Source: Streptomyces tardus
Lineage (GTDB): Bacteria; Actinomycetota; Actinomycetes; Streptomycetales; Streptomycetaceae
Direction: 5' to 3'
DNA length: 64,000 nucleotides
Assembly (NCBI RefSeq): GCF_018101125.2
Contig: NZ_JAELVF020000001.1
Span: forward strand, 4,071,629 to 4,135,628
A program made the translations under genes and the position numbers. The stretch's first letter is position 1. The number at the start of each line of letters is the position of its first letter. Below the pieces are notes generated by a model. That model made no database searches and had not been told where the DNA came from. It saw nothing but the letters and a program-made list of their open reading frames with translations. Positions 45,301 to 54,668 of the stretch are shown piece by piece.

Positions 45301-45414
45301 GCGGGCCGATCCGGCCCAGACCCGGCCGGCCCCGAACAGTCCCGAACTGACCGCGCCGCCTCACCGGCAGCCGGAACGCCGCACCTTGCCGACACCACAC
45401 TCTCCAGGGATGCC

Positions 45415-47097
45415 ATGACCCAGCACCTCGCCGCACCGGCCACCCCCGCAGCGAACGCCGCGACCACCACGGCGGAGCCCGCCGCGACGTCCGCCGCGAC
45501 TCCTGCCGCGGGCGGTGCCCCGGACTGGTGGCGCGACGCCGTCATCTACCAGGTCTATCCGCGCTCCTTCGCCGACGGCAACGGCGACGGCATGGGCGAC
45601 CTCGCCGGTGTCCGCCGGCGGTTGCCGCATCTGGCCGAACTCGGCGTCGACGCCGTCTGGTTGAGCCCGTTCTACGCCTCGCCGCAGGCCGACGCCGGGT
45701 ACGACGTCGCCGACTACCGCGCCATCGACCCGATGTTCGGCGACCTCACCGACGCGGACGCACTGATCGACGACGCCCACGACCTCGGCCTGAAGATCAT
45801 CGTCGACCTCGTTCCCAACCACTCCTCCGACCGGCACCAGTGGTTCCGGCAGGCGCTGCGCGAGGGGCCCGGCTCCCCGCTGCGGGACCGCTACCACTTC
45901 CGCACCGGCAAGGGCTCCGACGGCGAACTCCCGCCCAACGACTGGGAGTCCATCTTCGGCGGTCCCGCCTGGACCCGCACCACCGACCCCGACGGCACGC
46001 CCGGCGACTGGTACCTCCACCTCTTCGCACCCGAGCAGCCCGACTTCAACTGGGACCACCCCGCCGTCCACGACGAGTTCCGCTCGGTGCTGCGCTTCTG
46101 GCTCGACATGGGGGTGGACGGCTTCCGCATCGACGTCGCCCACGGCCTGGTCAAGGCCGAGGGCCTGCCCGACATGGGCCGCGGCGAACAGCTCAGACTG
46201 CTCGGCAACCAGGTCCTGCCCTTCTTCGACCAGGACGGCGTCCACGAGATCTACCGCTCCTGGCGCACCGTGCTGGAGGAGTACGGCGGCGGGCGCATCG
46301 GCGTCGCCGAGGCGTGGACTCCCAGCGCCGACCGCACCGCCCTCTACTTGCGCCCCGACGAACTGCACCAGGCGTTCAACTTCCACTACCTGGGCACCGA
46401 CTGGGACGCCGCGTCGCTGCGCGCCACCATCGACGAGTCGCTGGACTCCATGCGCACGGTCGGGGCGCCCACGACCTGGGTGCTCTCCAACCACGACGTG
46501 GTGCGCCACCGCACCCGCTTCGGCGGGCTGGCCCGGGCCCGCGCCGCGTCGCTGCTGATGCTGGCGCTGCCCGGTTCGGCCTACGTGTACCAGGGCGAGG
46601 AGCTCGGACTGCCCGAGGTCCTCGACCTGCCCGACGAGGTGCGCCAGGACCCCTCGTTCTTCAAGGACAACGGCCAGGACGGTCTGCGCGACGGCTGCCG
46701 GGTGCCGCTGCCGTGGACGGTCGGGGGCAGCTCGCACGGCTTCGGCGAGGGCGGCAGCTGGCTGCCGCAGCCCGAGGGCTGGGGCGAGCTGAGCGTCGAG
46801 GCCCAGCAGGGCGATCCGGACTCCACCCTGGAGCTCTACCGCACGGCGCTCACCGTCCGCCGCGACCACCCCGATCTCGGTGCGGGCGACGCGGTCCAGT
46901 GGCTGGCAGCGCCCGAGGGCGTGCTCGCCCTGCGCCGCGGCGCCTTCCTCTGCGCGGCCAACACCACCGGCGCGGCAGTGCCGTTGAGCACCCTGGACGG
47001 ACTCCCGGCCGAGCGGCGCACCCTGCTGGCCAGCGGCCCCTTCGCCGACGCCGACGCACTGCTGCCCGCCGACACGGTCGTCTGGTGGACCGTATGA
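45415..47097 (+). CDS. aglA: Intracellular alpha-glucosidase, glycoside hydrolase family 13
   Basis: 560 residues, no signal peptide, so it acts on imported maltose/maltodextrin. GH13 barrel: WWRDAVIYQVYPRSFADGNGDGMGDLAG, IIVDLVPNHSSDRHQWF, the nucleophile Asp240 in GFRIDVAHGL, the acid Glu299 in VAEAWTP and Asp361 in LSNHDVVRH. The TIM-barrel details (DWESIFGGPAWTR, HPAVHDEFRSVLRFWLDMGVDG) match oligo-alpha-glucosidases. A ~35-residue Ala/Thr-rich N-terminal extension precedes the domain. ATG at 45415, 114 nt after malG. The stop overlaps the regulator gene (ATGA). Confidence 0.94.
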   Translation: MTQHLAAPATPAANAATTTAEPAATSAATPAAGGAPDWWRDAVIYQVYPRSFADGNGDGMGDLAGVRRRLPHLAELGVDAVWLSPFYASPQADAGYDVADYRAIDPMFGDLTDADALIDDAHDLGLKIIVDLVPNHSSDRHQWFRQALREGPGSPLRDRYHFRTGKGSDGELPPNDWESIFGGPAWTRTTDPDGTPGDWYLHLFAPEQPDFNWDHPAVHDEFRSVLRFWLDMGVDGFRIDVAHGLVKAEGLPDMGRGEQLRLLGNQVLPFFDQDGVHEIYRSWRTVLEEYGGGRIGVAEAWTPSADRTALYLRPDELHQAFNFHYLGTDWDAASLRATIDESLDSMRTVGAPTTWVLSNHDVVRHRTRFGGLARARAASLLMLALPGSAYVYQGEELGLPEVLDLPDEVRQDPSFFKDNGQDGLRDGCRVPLPWTVGGSSHGFGEGGSWLPQPEGWGELSVEAQQGDPDSTLELYRTALTVRRDHPDLGAGDAVQWLAAPEGVLALRRGAFLCAANTTGAAVPLSTLDGLPAERRTLLASGPFADADALLPADTVVWWTV

Positions 47098-48152
47098 CCT
47101 CGCTCGACACCGACCGCGCCCCGGACCCGGCACCCGCCGTGTCCGGGCGCGGTGTGTCCACCGCCCGCCTCGCCGACATCGCGGCCCAGGCGTCGGTGAG
47201 CGAGGCGACGGTCAGCCGGGTCCTCAACGGCAAGGCGGGGGTCGCCTCCGGCACCCGGCAGAAGGTCCTCGCCGCGCTCGACGTACTCGGCTACGACCGC
47301 CCCGTGCGACTGCGCCAACGCAGCGCGGGACTGGTCGGGTTGGTCATCCCCGAGCTCACCAACCCGATCTTCCCCGCCTTCGCGCAGGTCATCGAGCAGT
47401 CGCTCTCGGGCTACGGGTACACCCCGGTGCTCGGCACCCAGATGCCCGGCGGCGCCACCGAGGCCGAGCTGGTCGACCAGCTCGTCGAACGCGGCGTCAC
47501 CGGCATCATCTTCCTCTCCGGACTGCACGCGGACCTCTCCAGCGACCCCGCGCGCTACGACCGGCTGGCCGGTCGCGGCGTACCGTTCGTGCTGGTCAAC
47601 GGGTACAACGAGGCGGTCGCCGCGCCGTTCGTCTCGCCCGACGACCGGGCCGCGGCCCGCATCGCCGTACGGCACCTGACCGACCTGGGGCACCAGCGCA
47701 TCGGACTGGCGGTCGGGCCCGGCCGCTTCGTGCCCGCCGCCCGCAAGGCCGAGGGGTTCGCACGGGCGTTGGAGGAGGCGGGTGCCCAGGGGGAGGTGCG
47801 GCACACGCTGTTCACCGTCGAGGGCGGCCACGCGGCTGCCGGCTCGCTCCTGGACGCGGGCTGCACGGGCATCGTCTGCGGCAGCGACCTGATGGCGCTC
47901 GGGGTGGTGCGTGCCGCAAGGGAGCGGGGGCTCGACGTACCGCGTCAGCTGTCGGTGGTCGGCTACGACGACTCCGAGCTGATCGCCTTCACCGACCCGC
48001 CGCTCACCACCGTGCGCCAGCCCGTACGGGCGATGGCCAACGCCGCGGTGCAGACGCTGCTGGAGGAGATCGGCGGATCGCCGGTGCCGCACGCGGAGTT
48101 CGTCTTCCAGCCCGAACTGGTGGTGCGCGCCTCCACGGCGGCGGCGCGGTAG
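47094..48152 (+). CDS. Second LacI-family regulator, paralogue of the MalR at 31760
   Basis: 352 residues. A ~22-residue N-terminal extension is followed by RLADIAAQASVSEATVSRVLNGKAGVASGTRQKVLAALDVLGYDRPVRLRQRSAGLVGLVIPELTNPIFPAFAQVIEQ, then a sensor domain ending FTDPPLTTVRQPV. Most positions match the protein encoded at 31760-32791, and the recognition helix is identical, so both should read the same or similar operators. Translationally coupled to aglA. It may sense a different sugar or act as a backup repressor of the maltodextrin genes. Confidence 0.9.
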   Translation: MTSLDTDRAPDPAPAVSGRGVSTARLADIAAQASVSEATVSRVLNGKAGVASGTRQKVLAALDVLGYDRPVRLRQRSAGLVGLVIPELTNPIFPAFAQVIEQSLSGYGYTPVLGTQMPGGATEAELVDQLVERGVTGIIFLSGLHADLSSDPARYDRLAGRGVPFVLVNGYNEAVAAPFVSPDDRAAARIAVRHLTDLGHQRIGLAVGPGRFVPAARKAEGFARALEEAGAQGEVRHTLFTVEGGHAAAGSLLDAGCTGIVCGSDLMALGVVRAARERGLDVPRQLSVVGYDDSELIAFTDPPLTTVRQPVRAMANAAVQTLLEEIGGSPVPHAEFVFQPELVVRASTAAAR

Positions 48153-48217
48153 CTCTGCGCCGCTTCCGAGGCCCCGTGCGCCCGGGGCGTACCTGTCGCC
48201 GACGCCGCGACGTGCGT

Positions 48218-48255
48218 GCGGGGCACGCACCGAGGAGGGTCGGTGCGTGCCCCGC
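48218..48255. terminator. Terminator after the mal operon
   Basis: A perfect 16-bp stem (48218-48233 with 48240-48255), 6-nt loop GGAGGG. It lies 65 nt past the regulator stop and can serve the convergent oxidoreductase gene too. 48256-48401 holds no gene. Confidence 0.8.
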
Positions 48256-48401
48256 GTCGCGCCGGTGCCCGACCGGATGTGTCACCGCCCGGTCGGGGCG
48301 GCGGATCCGTGGGCGAGGGGCGACGCGCTGTGGATGGTGCGGGTGGCGGATCAGCTCATGAACTTGCTGCAGGAGGCCGCCCGGGTCGGTGACTGCTGGG
48401 G

Positions 48402-49532
48402 TCACCAGAGCTTTGCGGCCACGTCCTTCGTCCACGGAGTCAGCTCGTCGAAGCGGCCGGCGGCGGTCTTGGTGATCCAGTCCGGGTTGGCCAGCAGCGC
48501 CCGGCCGACCGCTATCAGGTCGAACTCGCCGCCCTCGTAGCGCTCCAGCAGCGGCCCGACATCGGCGGTGCCGACCTCGCCCCGCTCCAGGAAGGGGGTG
48601 TTCAGCCCGACCGAGCCCACCACGATCGTGGGCAGCCCGGTCAGCTTCTTCGTCCAGCCGGCCAGGCTCAGCTCCGAACCCTCGAAGCCTGGCTCCCAGT
48701 GGCGGCGGGTGGAGGGGTGCAGAATCGTCGCCCCCGCCTCCACGAACGGGGTGAGCAGCGCCTCCAGCTCGGCGGGGGAGTGCGAGATGCGGGCGCCGTA
48801 GTCCTCGCCCTTCCACTGCGAGAACCGCACCGATATGGGGAAGTCGGGGGAGGTGGCGGCCCGTACCGCGGCGATGACCTCGGTGGTCAGCCGGGTGCGG
48901 CCGGCCAGGTCCTTGCCGTACTCGTCCTGCCGCCGGTTGGTGACCTCCCAGTGGAAGGCGTCCAGCAGATAGCCGTGTGCGGCGTGGACCTCCACGCCGT
49001 CGAATCCCAGCTCGTGGGCGAGGCGGGCGGAGTCGGCGTACCGCTGCACCAGTTCGTCGATCTCCGGTGTCGTCAGCGCCTCGCCGCGGTGGCGGGCGCG
49101 GCCGTCGATACCCGAGGGGGTGTGGACCGGGCCTGCGGCCTCGACCGGTTGGTTCCCGCCCATGTGCCAGAGCTGGGGGAAGATCTTGCCGCCCGCCGCG
49201 TGCACCTCCTCGACCACCCGCCGCCAGCCGTCCGCGGACCAGGGAGCGAGGCGGGGCACGGCGGGCGCGTCCCCCGCGCTCGGGTGGTCGGGGAATACGC
49301 CCTCGGTGAGGATCAGGCCCACCCTGTGCTCGGCCCGGCGGCGGTAGTAGGCCGCGACCTCCTCGGTCGGCACGCCGCCAGGCGAGAAGCTGCGGGTCAT
49401 GGGGGCCATCACGAACGGGCTCGACAGCTCCAGCCCCGCCACGGTCACCGGGCGGACCACATCGGAGAGGTGGACGGAGGCGGGGGCGTGGGCGGGCGCC
49501 GAGGTGTCGGACGCAGCGTCGGTCGTGGACAT
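48402..49532 (-). CDS. NADH:flavin oxidoreductase, Old Yellow Enzyme family
   Basis: 376 residues, FMN TIM barrel. Recognisable positions: PFVMAPMTRSFSPGG (FMN phosphate/isoalloxazine region), LTEGVFPDHPSAGD, KIFPQLWHMGG, the substrate-binding pair in GFDGVEVHAAHGYLLDAFHWEVTNRRQDEYG (His-x-x-H), ISVRFSQWK, and DLIAVGRALLANPDWITK. Reduces activated C=C bonds (enones, oxylipins, nitro compounds) with NAD(P)H. AAGGGAG Shine-Dalgarno upstream. Divergent from the amylase gene; not obviously part of starch metabolism. Confidence 0.9.
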   Translation of the reverse strand: MSTTDAASDTSAPAHAPASVHLSDVVRPVTVAGLELSSPFVMAPMTRSFSPGGVPTEEVAAYYRRRAEHRVGLILTEGVFPDHPSAGDAPAVPRLAPWSADGWRRVVEEVHAAGGKIFPQLWHMGGNQPVEAAGPVHTPSGIDGRARHRGEALTTPEIDELVQRYADSARLAHELGFDGVEVHAAHGYLLDAFHWEVTNRRQDEYGKDLAGRTRLTTEVIAAVRAATSPDFPISVRFSQWKGEDYGARISHSPAELEALLTPFVEAGATILHPSTRRHWEPGFEGSELSLAGWTKKLTGLPTIVVGSVGLNTPFLERGEVGTADVGPLLERYEGGEFDLIAVGRALLANPDWITKTAAGRFDELTPWTKDVAAKLW

Positions 49533-49712
49533 GGCTTGGTGACTCCCTTGCGGAGTTGGGGGTGTGCCGTCTCGGTCGGCCCCGGCGAGTCGGTGCCGAC
49601 GGTGGTCCCAACGGTCCGGACCCGCGGGCTATTCCGCGGTGGTGCCCGGCCCGGCCGTCCGCAGGGGGCCGGGCCGGGCGGCGGTGGCCCGGTCGGGGAG
49701 CTGCCGCACTCC

Positions 49713-49728
49713 CTGCAAACCCTTGCAG
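49713..49728. promoter_or_regulatory. MalR-type operator upstream of the alpha-amylase promoter
   Basis: CTGCAA (49713-49718), ACCC, TTGCAG (49723-49728): a perfect 6-bp inverted repeat of the element known from Streptomyces amylase promoters, about 50 nt upstream of the candidate -35. Confidence 0.65.
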
Positions 49729-49779
49729 CAGCCCGTGAAGGAACGGCTGTTGACGGCTGCCTCGTCTGTGTCCAAAGCC

Positions 49780-49853
49780 TTGACGGTATTTGACGGGGCT
49801 TCTACGGTCGGGTTTCGGAAGAGTTTCCAGGGACTTGCACAATTTCTTGCAGG
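49780..49853 (+). promoter_or_regulatory. Alpha-amylase promoter with a downstream MalR-type direct repeat
   Basis: TTGACG (49780-49785), 17 nt, TACGGT (49803-49808) resembles a housekeeping promoter. About 20 nt after the expected start site comes a direct repeat, CTTGCA (49834-49839) and CTTGCAG (49846-49852), where a bound repressor would block the polymerase. Confidence 0.6.
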
Positions 49854-50035
49854 CGAGTGGTGACCCTCCCCGTACGCCTGTGGTCGCGCAGCGGCACGAG
49901 GTGTGCGTACCCCCGGTCACTCACCACGTCATCCGCAGTCCCGAGCACCCCCACCGCATCAACAGACCCGCGGGCGCCACGCGTTGCCCGCGGAAGCTTC
50001 CGAAGCAGTACTCCCCCCATCGAGCTGGAGGCATC

Positions 50036-51463
50036 GTGAGTCGGAGAACCCGCAGGCCGACATGGCCGTCCCGGATGTCGTGGTCCTCGCGCGCGAGGAA
50101 GGCCACCGCCGTGGGCGCCGCTCTGAGCGCCGGCGTCGTCGGCGCCCTGTTCGCCGTACCGCAGTCGCAGGCCGCGCCGCCCTCGGAACGGGACGTCACC
50201 GCGGTGATGTTCTCGTGGAAGTTCGACGCCATAGCCAAGGCGTGCACCGACACCCTGGGTCCGGCCGGTTACGGCTATGTCCAGACGTCGCCGCCGCAGG
50301 AGCACATCACCGGCGAGCAGTGGTGGACCCAGTACCAGCCCGTGAGCTACGACATCGCCGGACGACTCGGCGACCGCGCGCAGTTCGAGAGCATGGTCGA
50401 CACCTGCAACGGCGCCGGGGTCAAGGTCGTCGCGGACGCGGTCATCAACCACATGAGCGCGGGCGAGGGCACCGGCACCGGCGGATCCGAGTACACCAAG
50501 TACAGCTACCCGAAGGCCGGTTGGGGCGACTCCGACTTCAACGAGTGCCGCCGGGACATCGAGGACTACGGCGACCGCGGCCAGGTGCAGGGCTGCGAGC
50601 TCGTCGGCCTCTCCGACCTGCGGACCGGCAGCGAGCAGGTGCAGCAGCGGATCGCCGACTACCTCAACGACCTCAGCTCCATGGGCGTCGAGGGCTTCCG
50701 GATCGACGCCGCCAAGCACATGCCGACCGACGACCTCGCCGCCATCAAGGCCAAGCTGGACGACCCGAACGCCTACTGGAAGCAGGAGGCCATCCACGGT
50801 GCGGGCGAGGCGGTCGACCCCGGCGAGTACCTGCAGAACGGCGATGTGCAGGAGTTCCGCTACGCGCGCGGTCTGAAATCGGCGTTCCAGGGCGGCGGCC
50901 TCGCCGGTCTGCAGAACTTCGGCGAGGGCTTCATGGACGGCGGGAACTCGGCCGTCTTCGTCGCCAACCACGACACCGAGCGGGTCGGCGACACCCTGAA
51001 CTACAAGGACAACGCCTCCTACACCCTGGCGCACGTCTTCATGCTCGCCCACCCCTACGGCAGCCCGGACGTCCACTCCGGCTACCGGTTCGACGACAAG
51101 GACGCCGGCCCGCCCTCCGGCGGAGCCGCTGCCTGCGACCAGGAAGCCTGGAACTGCGAGCACGAGTGGCGAGAGATCTCCTCGATGGTCGGATTCCGCA
51201 ACGCGGTCGGTGACGCCGGCCTGGAGCAGTGGTGGGACAACGGCAGTGACGCCCTCGCCTTCAGTCGCGGCGACAAGGGGTTCGTGGCGGTGAACAACGG
51301 GGGCGGCCAGGTCAGCGAGTCCGTCGCGACCTCGCTGCCCGACGGCGACTACTGCGATGTCCAGAGCGGCAACCCCGTTGCGGTGAGCGGCGGTTCGGTC
51401 CAGGTGGAGCTGTCCGCCGGTACGGCGCTCGCACTGCACGCGGACGCCACCGACTGCGGGTAG
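50036..51463 (+). CDS. Secreted alpha-amylase, glycoside hydrolase family 13
   Basis: 475 residues. Long Arg-rich signal peptide (about 1-46, cleavage near [10 protein letters not shown]). The catalytic domain is the animal/actinobacterial type: [46 protein letters not shown], the nucleophile Asp224 in [10 protein letters not shown], the acid Glu251 in [11 protein letters not shown] and Asp313 in [10 protein letters not shown]. The domain-C end ([10 protein letters not shown]) closes the protein; there is no C-terminal starch-binding module, which many Streptomyces amylases carry. GTG at 50036 with CTGGAGG upstream. It releases maltodextrins for MalEFG uptake, and TTGCAG elements in the promoter imply MalR repression. 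Confidence 0.93.
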   Translation: MSRRTRRPTWPSRMSWSSRARKATAVGAALSAGVVGALFAVPQSQAAPPSERDVTAVMFSWKFDAIAKACTDTLGPAGYGYVQTSPPQEHITGEQWWTQYQPVSYDIAGRLGDRAQFESMVDTCNGAGVKVVADAVINHMSAGEGTGTGGSEYTKYSYPKAGWGDSDFNECRRDIEDYGDRGQVQGCELVGLSDLRTGSEQVQQRIADYLNDLSSMGVEGFRIDAAKHMPTDDLAAIKAKLDDPNAYWKQEAIHGAGEAVDPGEYLQNGDVQEFRYARGLKSAFQGGGLAGLQNFGEGFMDGGNSAVFVANHDTERVGDTLNYKDNASYTLAHVFMLAHPYGSPDVHSGYRFDDKDAGPPSGGAAACDQEAWNCEHEWREISSMVGFRNAVGDAGLEQWWDNGSDALAFSRGDKGFVAVNNGGGQVSESVATSLPDGDYCDVQSGNPVAVSGGSVQVELSAGTALALHADATDCG

Positions 51464-51481
51464 CGGTCGCGGGCAGTGGTG

Positions 51482-51521
51482 GTGCGGCGGGCCCGAGCCA
51501 TCGGGTTCGGACCCGCCGCAC
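51482..51521 (+). terminator. Terminator after the alpha-amylase gene
   Basis: A 15-bp stem with one mismatch (51482-51496 with 51507-51521), 10-nt loop, 18 nt past the stop. The remaining 51522-51743 has no gene; a GGAGAA Shine-Dalgarno precedes the pullulanase start. Confidence 0.7.
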
Positions 51522-51743
51522 GCGCCGGCGCCGATGGTGCCGCCACGGCGCCGCGCCACCGAGGCGACGGGGCGCCGAGCAGTCGAGCCGCCGCCCCGTC
51601 GCCCTCGACGCCCGGGCCGTCGCGTGCGCCTCCCTCCCCTCTCCCTTGCCCTGCTCGCCTCTCGCACTGCTGGGCACTTGCCGTCCCGCTCGTCCGTGGC
51701 CCCGTGAACCTCGTCCCTCGCTCCCGCGAATGGAGAACCCTCC

Positions 51744-54434
51744 GTGCTCCCCAATACTGCGCGCCGCGCACTGGCCGCCGTGCTGGCGGCCGGGCTGCTG
51801 GCGACGCTCGGCCCTGCCGCCGCGCAGGCCGAACCGCCCACCGCCGCAGCCCTGGACCTGTCGGAGTCGCGGGCCCTGTGGATCGACCGGAACACCGTGG
51901 TGTGGCCGTCGGGCGAGGGCGCGTCGTCCGCCGGGCTGTACTACGCCCCGGACGGCGGCGCCGAACTCGTCGACGGTGAACTCTCCGGCGCACCGAACGA
52001 GTTGAAGCTCGCGAAGGTGGGTGGCGGACTCACCGACGAGCAGCGCGCCGCTTTCCCGCACCTCGCGGGGCACGCCGCTTACTCGATCGCCGAGGACGAC
52101 CGGGACCGTGTCGCCGACGCGACCCGCGGCCAGCTCGTCGCCACCCAACGCGACGGCGACGGCGGGCTCACCGCGGCAAGCGGCGTACAGATCCCGGGAG
52201 TTCTGGACGACCTCTACGGCAGCGCCGCCCAACAGGCCGATCTGGGTCCGGTGTTCGCCGAGGACGGCACCCCGAGCCTTTCGGTGTGGGCGCCGACGGC
52301 GCAGAGCGTGGAGCTCGAACTCGACGGCGAGCGGCGCACGATGGAGCGGGACGACACCACCGGCGTGTGGCGGGCCTCCGGCGAGCGGGACTGGCTCGGC
52401 AAGCCCTACCGCTACCGCGTGAAGGTCTGGGCGCCGACCACCGGCGAGATGGTCGTCAACACCGTCACCGACCCGTACGCCACCGCGCTCACCGCGGACT
52501 CCGAGTCCGCACTCGTCGTCGACCTCGACGATCCCGCGCTCGCTCCGCGGGGTTGGGACTCCTACACCAAGCCGGCGGCGACGCAGCCGCGCGACGCACA
52601 GATCCAGGAGCTGCACGTACGCGACTTCTCCGTCGCCGACCCGACCGCCGAGCACACCGGCCGCTATCTCGCCTTCACCGAGCGGGACAGCGACGGCAGC
52701 CGCCATCTGCGCAAGCTGGCCGACGCCGGTACCTCCCACGTCCATCTGCTGCCCACCTACGATCTGGCCACCACCCCGGAGCGGACCGAGGACCAGGCGG
52801 TGCCCGACTGCGACCTCGCCGCGTTCCCCGCCGATTCGCCGGAGCAGCAGAAGTGCGTGGGCGCGGTGCGCGACGAGGACGCGTACAACTGGGGCTACGA
52901 CCCGCTGCACTACACCGTGCCCGAGGGCTCCTACGCCACCGACCCCGAAGGGCCCGGCCGCACCCACGAGTACCGGCGGATGGTCCGCGCGCTCAACGAC
53001 AGCGGACTGCGGGTCGTCCAGGACGTGGTCTACAACCACAGCTACGCGGCCGGCCAGGACGAGAAGTCGGTGCTGGACCGCATCGTGCCCGGCTACTACC
53101 AGCGGTTGATGGAGGACGGCGCCGTCGCCGACTCCACCTGCTGCCCCGGCACCGCGCCCGAGCACACCATGATGGGCCGGCTGGTCGTCGACTCGGTGGT
53201 CACCTGGGCGAAGCAGTACAAGATCGACGGCTTCCGCTTCGACCTCATGGCCCACCACCCGAAGGAGAACATCCTCGCGGTCCGTACAGCCCTGGACGAG
53301 CTGACCCCGGAGAAGGACGGCGTCGACGGCAAGCGGATCCTTCTGTACGGCGAGGGCTGGAACTTCGGCGAGATCGCGGACGACGCACGCTTCGAGCAGG
53401 CGTCCCAGGCCAATATGGCAGGTACCGGCATCGCGACCTTCAGCGACCGTGCGCGCGACGCTGTTCGCGGCGGTGGCCCGTTCGACGAGGAGCCGGGTGT
53501 CCAGGGCTTCGCCTCCGGTCTCTACACCGACCCCAACGACACCGCCGACAACGGCAGTCGGGACGAGCAGCGGGCCCGACTGCTGCACTACCAGGACCTG
53601 CTGAAGGTGGGGCTCACCGGCAGTCTCGCCGAATACACCTTCACCGACACCGCGGGTCGGCAGGTCAAGGGCTCGGAGGTCGACTACAACGGCTCGCCGG
53701 CCGGCTACGCGGGAGCGCCCGGCGAGGCCCTGGCGTACGCCGACGCCCACGACAACGAGTCCCTCTACGACGCTCTCGCCTACAAGCTGCCGACCGGCAC
53801 CTCGGCGGCGGACCGGGCCAGGATGCAGGTGCTGGCCATGGCCACCGCGGCCCTCTCCCAGGGCCCTGCGCTGAGCCAGGCCGGCACGGACCTGCTGCGC
53901 TCGAAGTCGCTGGACCGCAACTCCTACAACTCCGGTGACTGGTACAACACCATCAACTGGGACTGCTCCGCGGGCAACGGCTTCGGCCGCGGCCTCCCGC
54001 CTGCCTGGGACAACGAGCAGAACTGGCCGTACGCCGCGCCGCTGCTGACCCTGCCGCAACTGCGGCCGGGCTGCGCGGAGATCGACGCGGCCTCGGCCGC
54101 CTACCGCGACCTGCTCACCCTCCGCACCAGCGAGCCGGCCTTCTCCCAGTCAAGCACCGCGGACGTCCAGCGCGAGCTGGGCTTCCCGCTGTCCGGCACC
54201 GAGGAGACGCCCGGGGTGGTGACCATGCGCCTGGGCGAGCTGCTGGTCGTCTTCAACGCGACCCCCGAGACGGCCGAGCAGACCGTGACACAGGCGCAGG
54301 GCGGTTCGTACGCGCTGCACCGGGTGCAGGCCGACGGTGCGGACGAGCAGGTCAAGTCCGCCTCGTTCGACGCCGGCAGCGGCACCTTCACTGTGCCGGG
54401 CCGCTCGGTCGCGGTCTTCGACGGCCGGGGCTGA
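51744..54434 (+). CDS. pulA: Secreted pullulanase-type alpha-1,6-glucosidase
   Basis: 896 residues with a signal peptide (ALAAVLAAGLLATLGPAAAQA). Order: an N-terminal pullulanase N2-like region with alternating secondary structure, a CBM48-like domain (PSLSVWAPTAQSVELELDGERR to YRVKVWAP), and the GH13 barrel with the pullulanase fingerprint YNWGYDP. Nucleophile Asp500 in GFRFDLMAHH, acid Glu537 in YGEGWNFGE, Asp670 in ADAHDNES; the C-terminal domain follows. Debranches pullulan, amylopectin and limit dextrins outside the cell. GTG start. It follows the amylase in the same direction but after a terminator. Confidence 0.93.
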   Translation: MLPNTARRALAAVLAAGLLATLGPAAAQAEPPTAAALDLSESRALWIDRNTVVWPSGEGASSAGLYYAPDGGAELVDGELSGAPNELKLAKVGGGLTDEQRAAFPHLAGHAAYSIAEDDRDRVADATRGQLVATQRDGDGGLTAASGVQIPGVLDDLYGSAAQQADLGPVFAEDGTPSLSVWAPTAQSVELELDGERRTMERDDTTGVWRASGERDWLGKPYRYRVKVWAPTTGEMVVNTVTDPYATALTADSESALVVDLDDPALAPRGWDSYTKPAATQPRDAQIQELHVRDFSVADPTAEHTGRYLAFTERDSDGSRHLRKLADAGTSHVHLLPTYDLATTPERTEDQAVPDCDLAAFPADSPEQQKCVGAVRDEDAYNWGYDPLHYTVPEGSYATDPEGPGRTHEYRRMVRALNDSGLRVVQDVVYNHSYAAGQDEKSVLDRIVPGYYQRLMEDGAVADSTCCPGTAPEHTMMGRLVVDSVVTWAKQYKIDGFRFDLMAHHPKENILAVRTALDELTPEKDGVDGKRILLYGEGWNFGEIADDARFEQASQANMAGTGIATFSDRARDAVRGGGPFDEEPGVQGFASGLYTDPNDTADNGSRDEQRARLLHYQDLLKVGLTGSLAEYTFTDTAGRQVKGSEVDYNGSPAGYAGAPGEALAYADAHDNESLYDALAYKLPTGTSAADRARMQVLAMATAALSQGPALSQAGTDLLRSKSLDRNSYNSGDWYNTINWDCSAGNGFGRGLPPAWDNEQNWPYAAPLLTLPQLRPGCAEIDAASAAYRDLLTLRTSEPAFSQSSTADVQRELGFPLSGTEETPGVVTMRLGELLVVFNATPETAEQTVTQAQGGSYALHRVQADGADEQVKSASFDAGSGTFTVPGRSVAVFDGRG

Positions 54435-54668
54435 CCCCGCGCCGTACCCGCCGCGTTCCCGCGCCGCACCCGGGCGTTCTCGCGGCGCGGGCTCGCGGCG
54501 GGTACCCGCCGTTCGAGCGGTCGGCCGCTGTGCGCTCGGGGTGCCAACTCCGTTCGTACGGCGGCCTGTTGCGACTCGGTGTCCGGCGCCCGCGGCGGCG
54601 ATCACTCGTGGCCGGCTTGTCACCCCGGTGCGTAGACAAGGGCGCCCGCGCGCGGGATAAGTGAGCGC

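Larger units (their letters stand above)
49533..50035. other. Divergent control region, oxidoreductase / alpha-amylase
   Basis: 503 bases without a gene. It contains two TTGCAG-type elements and a candidate promoter (listed separately), plus a leader of about 220 nt before the amylase. The leader includes an 8-bp hairpin (49968-49975 with 49986-49993) and the 10-bp palindrome GGAAGCTTCC (49992-50001). Confidence 0.55.

Noticed and set aside
48247-48540. A 97-codon plus-strand frame after the mal operon
   Set aside because: Its second half is antisense to the oxidoreductase gene, its start lies in the terminator arm, and it has no ribosome site.
51312-54059. A 900-codon frame opposite the pullulanase gene
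   Set aside because: Mirror frame of a certain gene with no domain content and no ribosome site.
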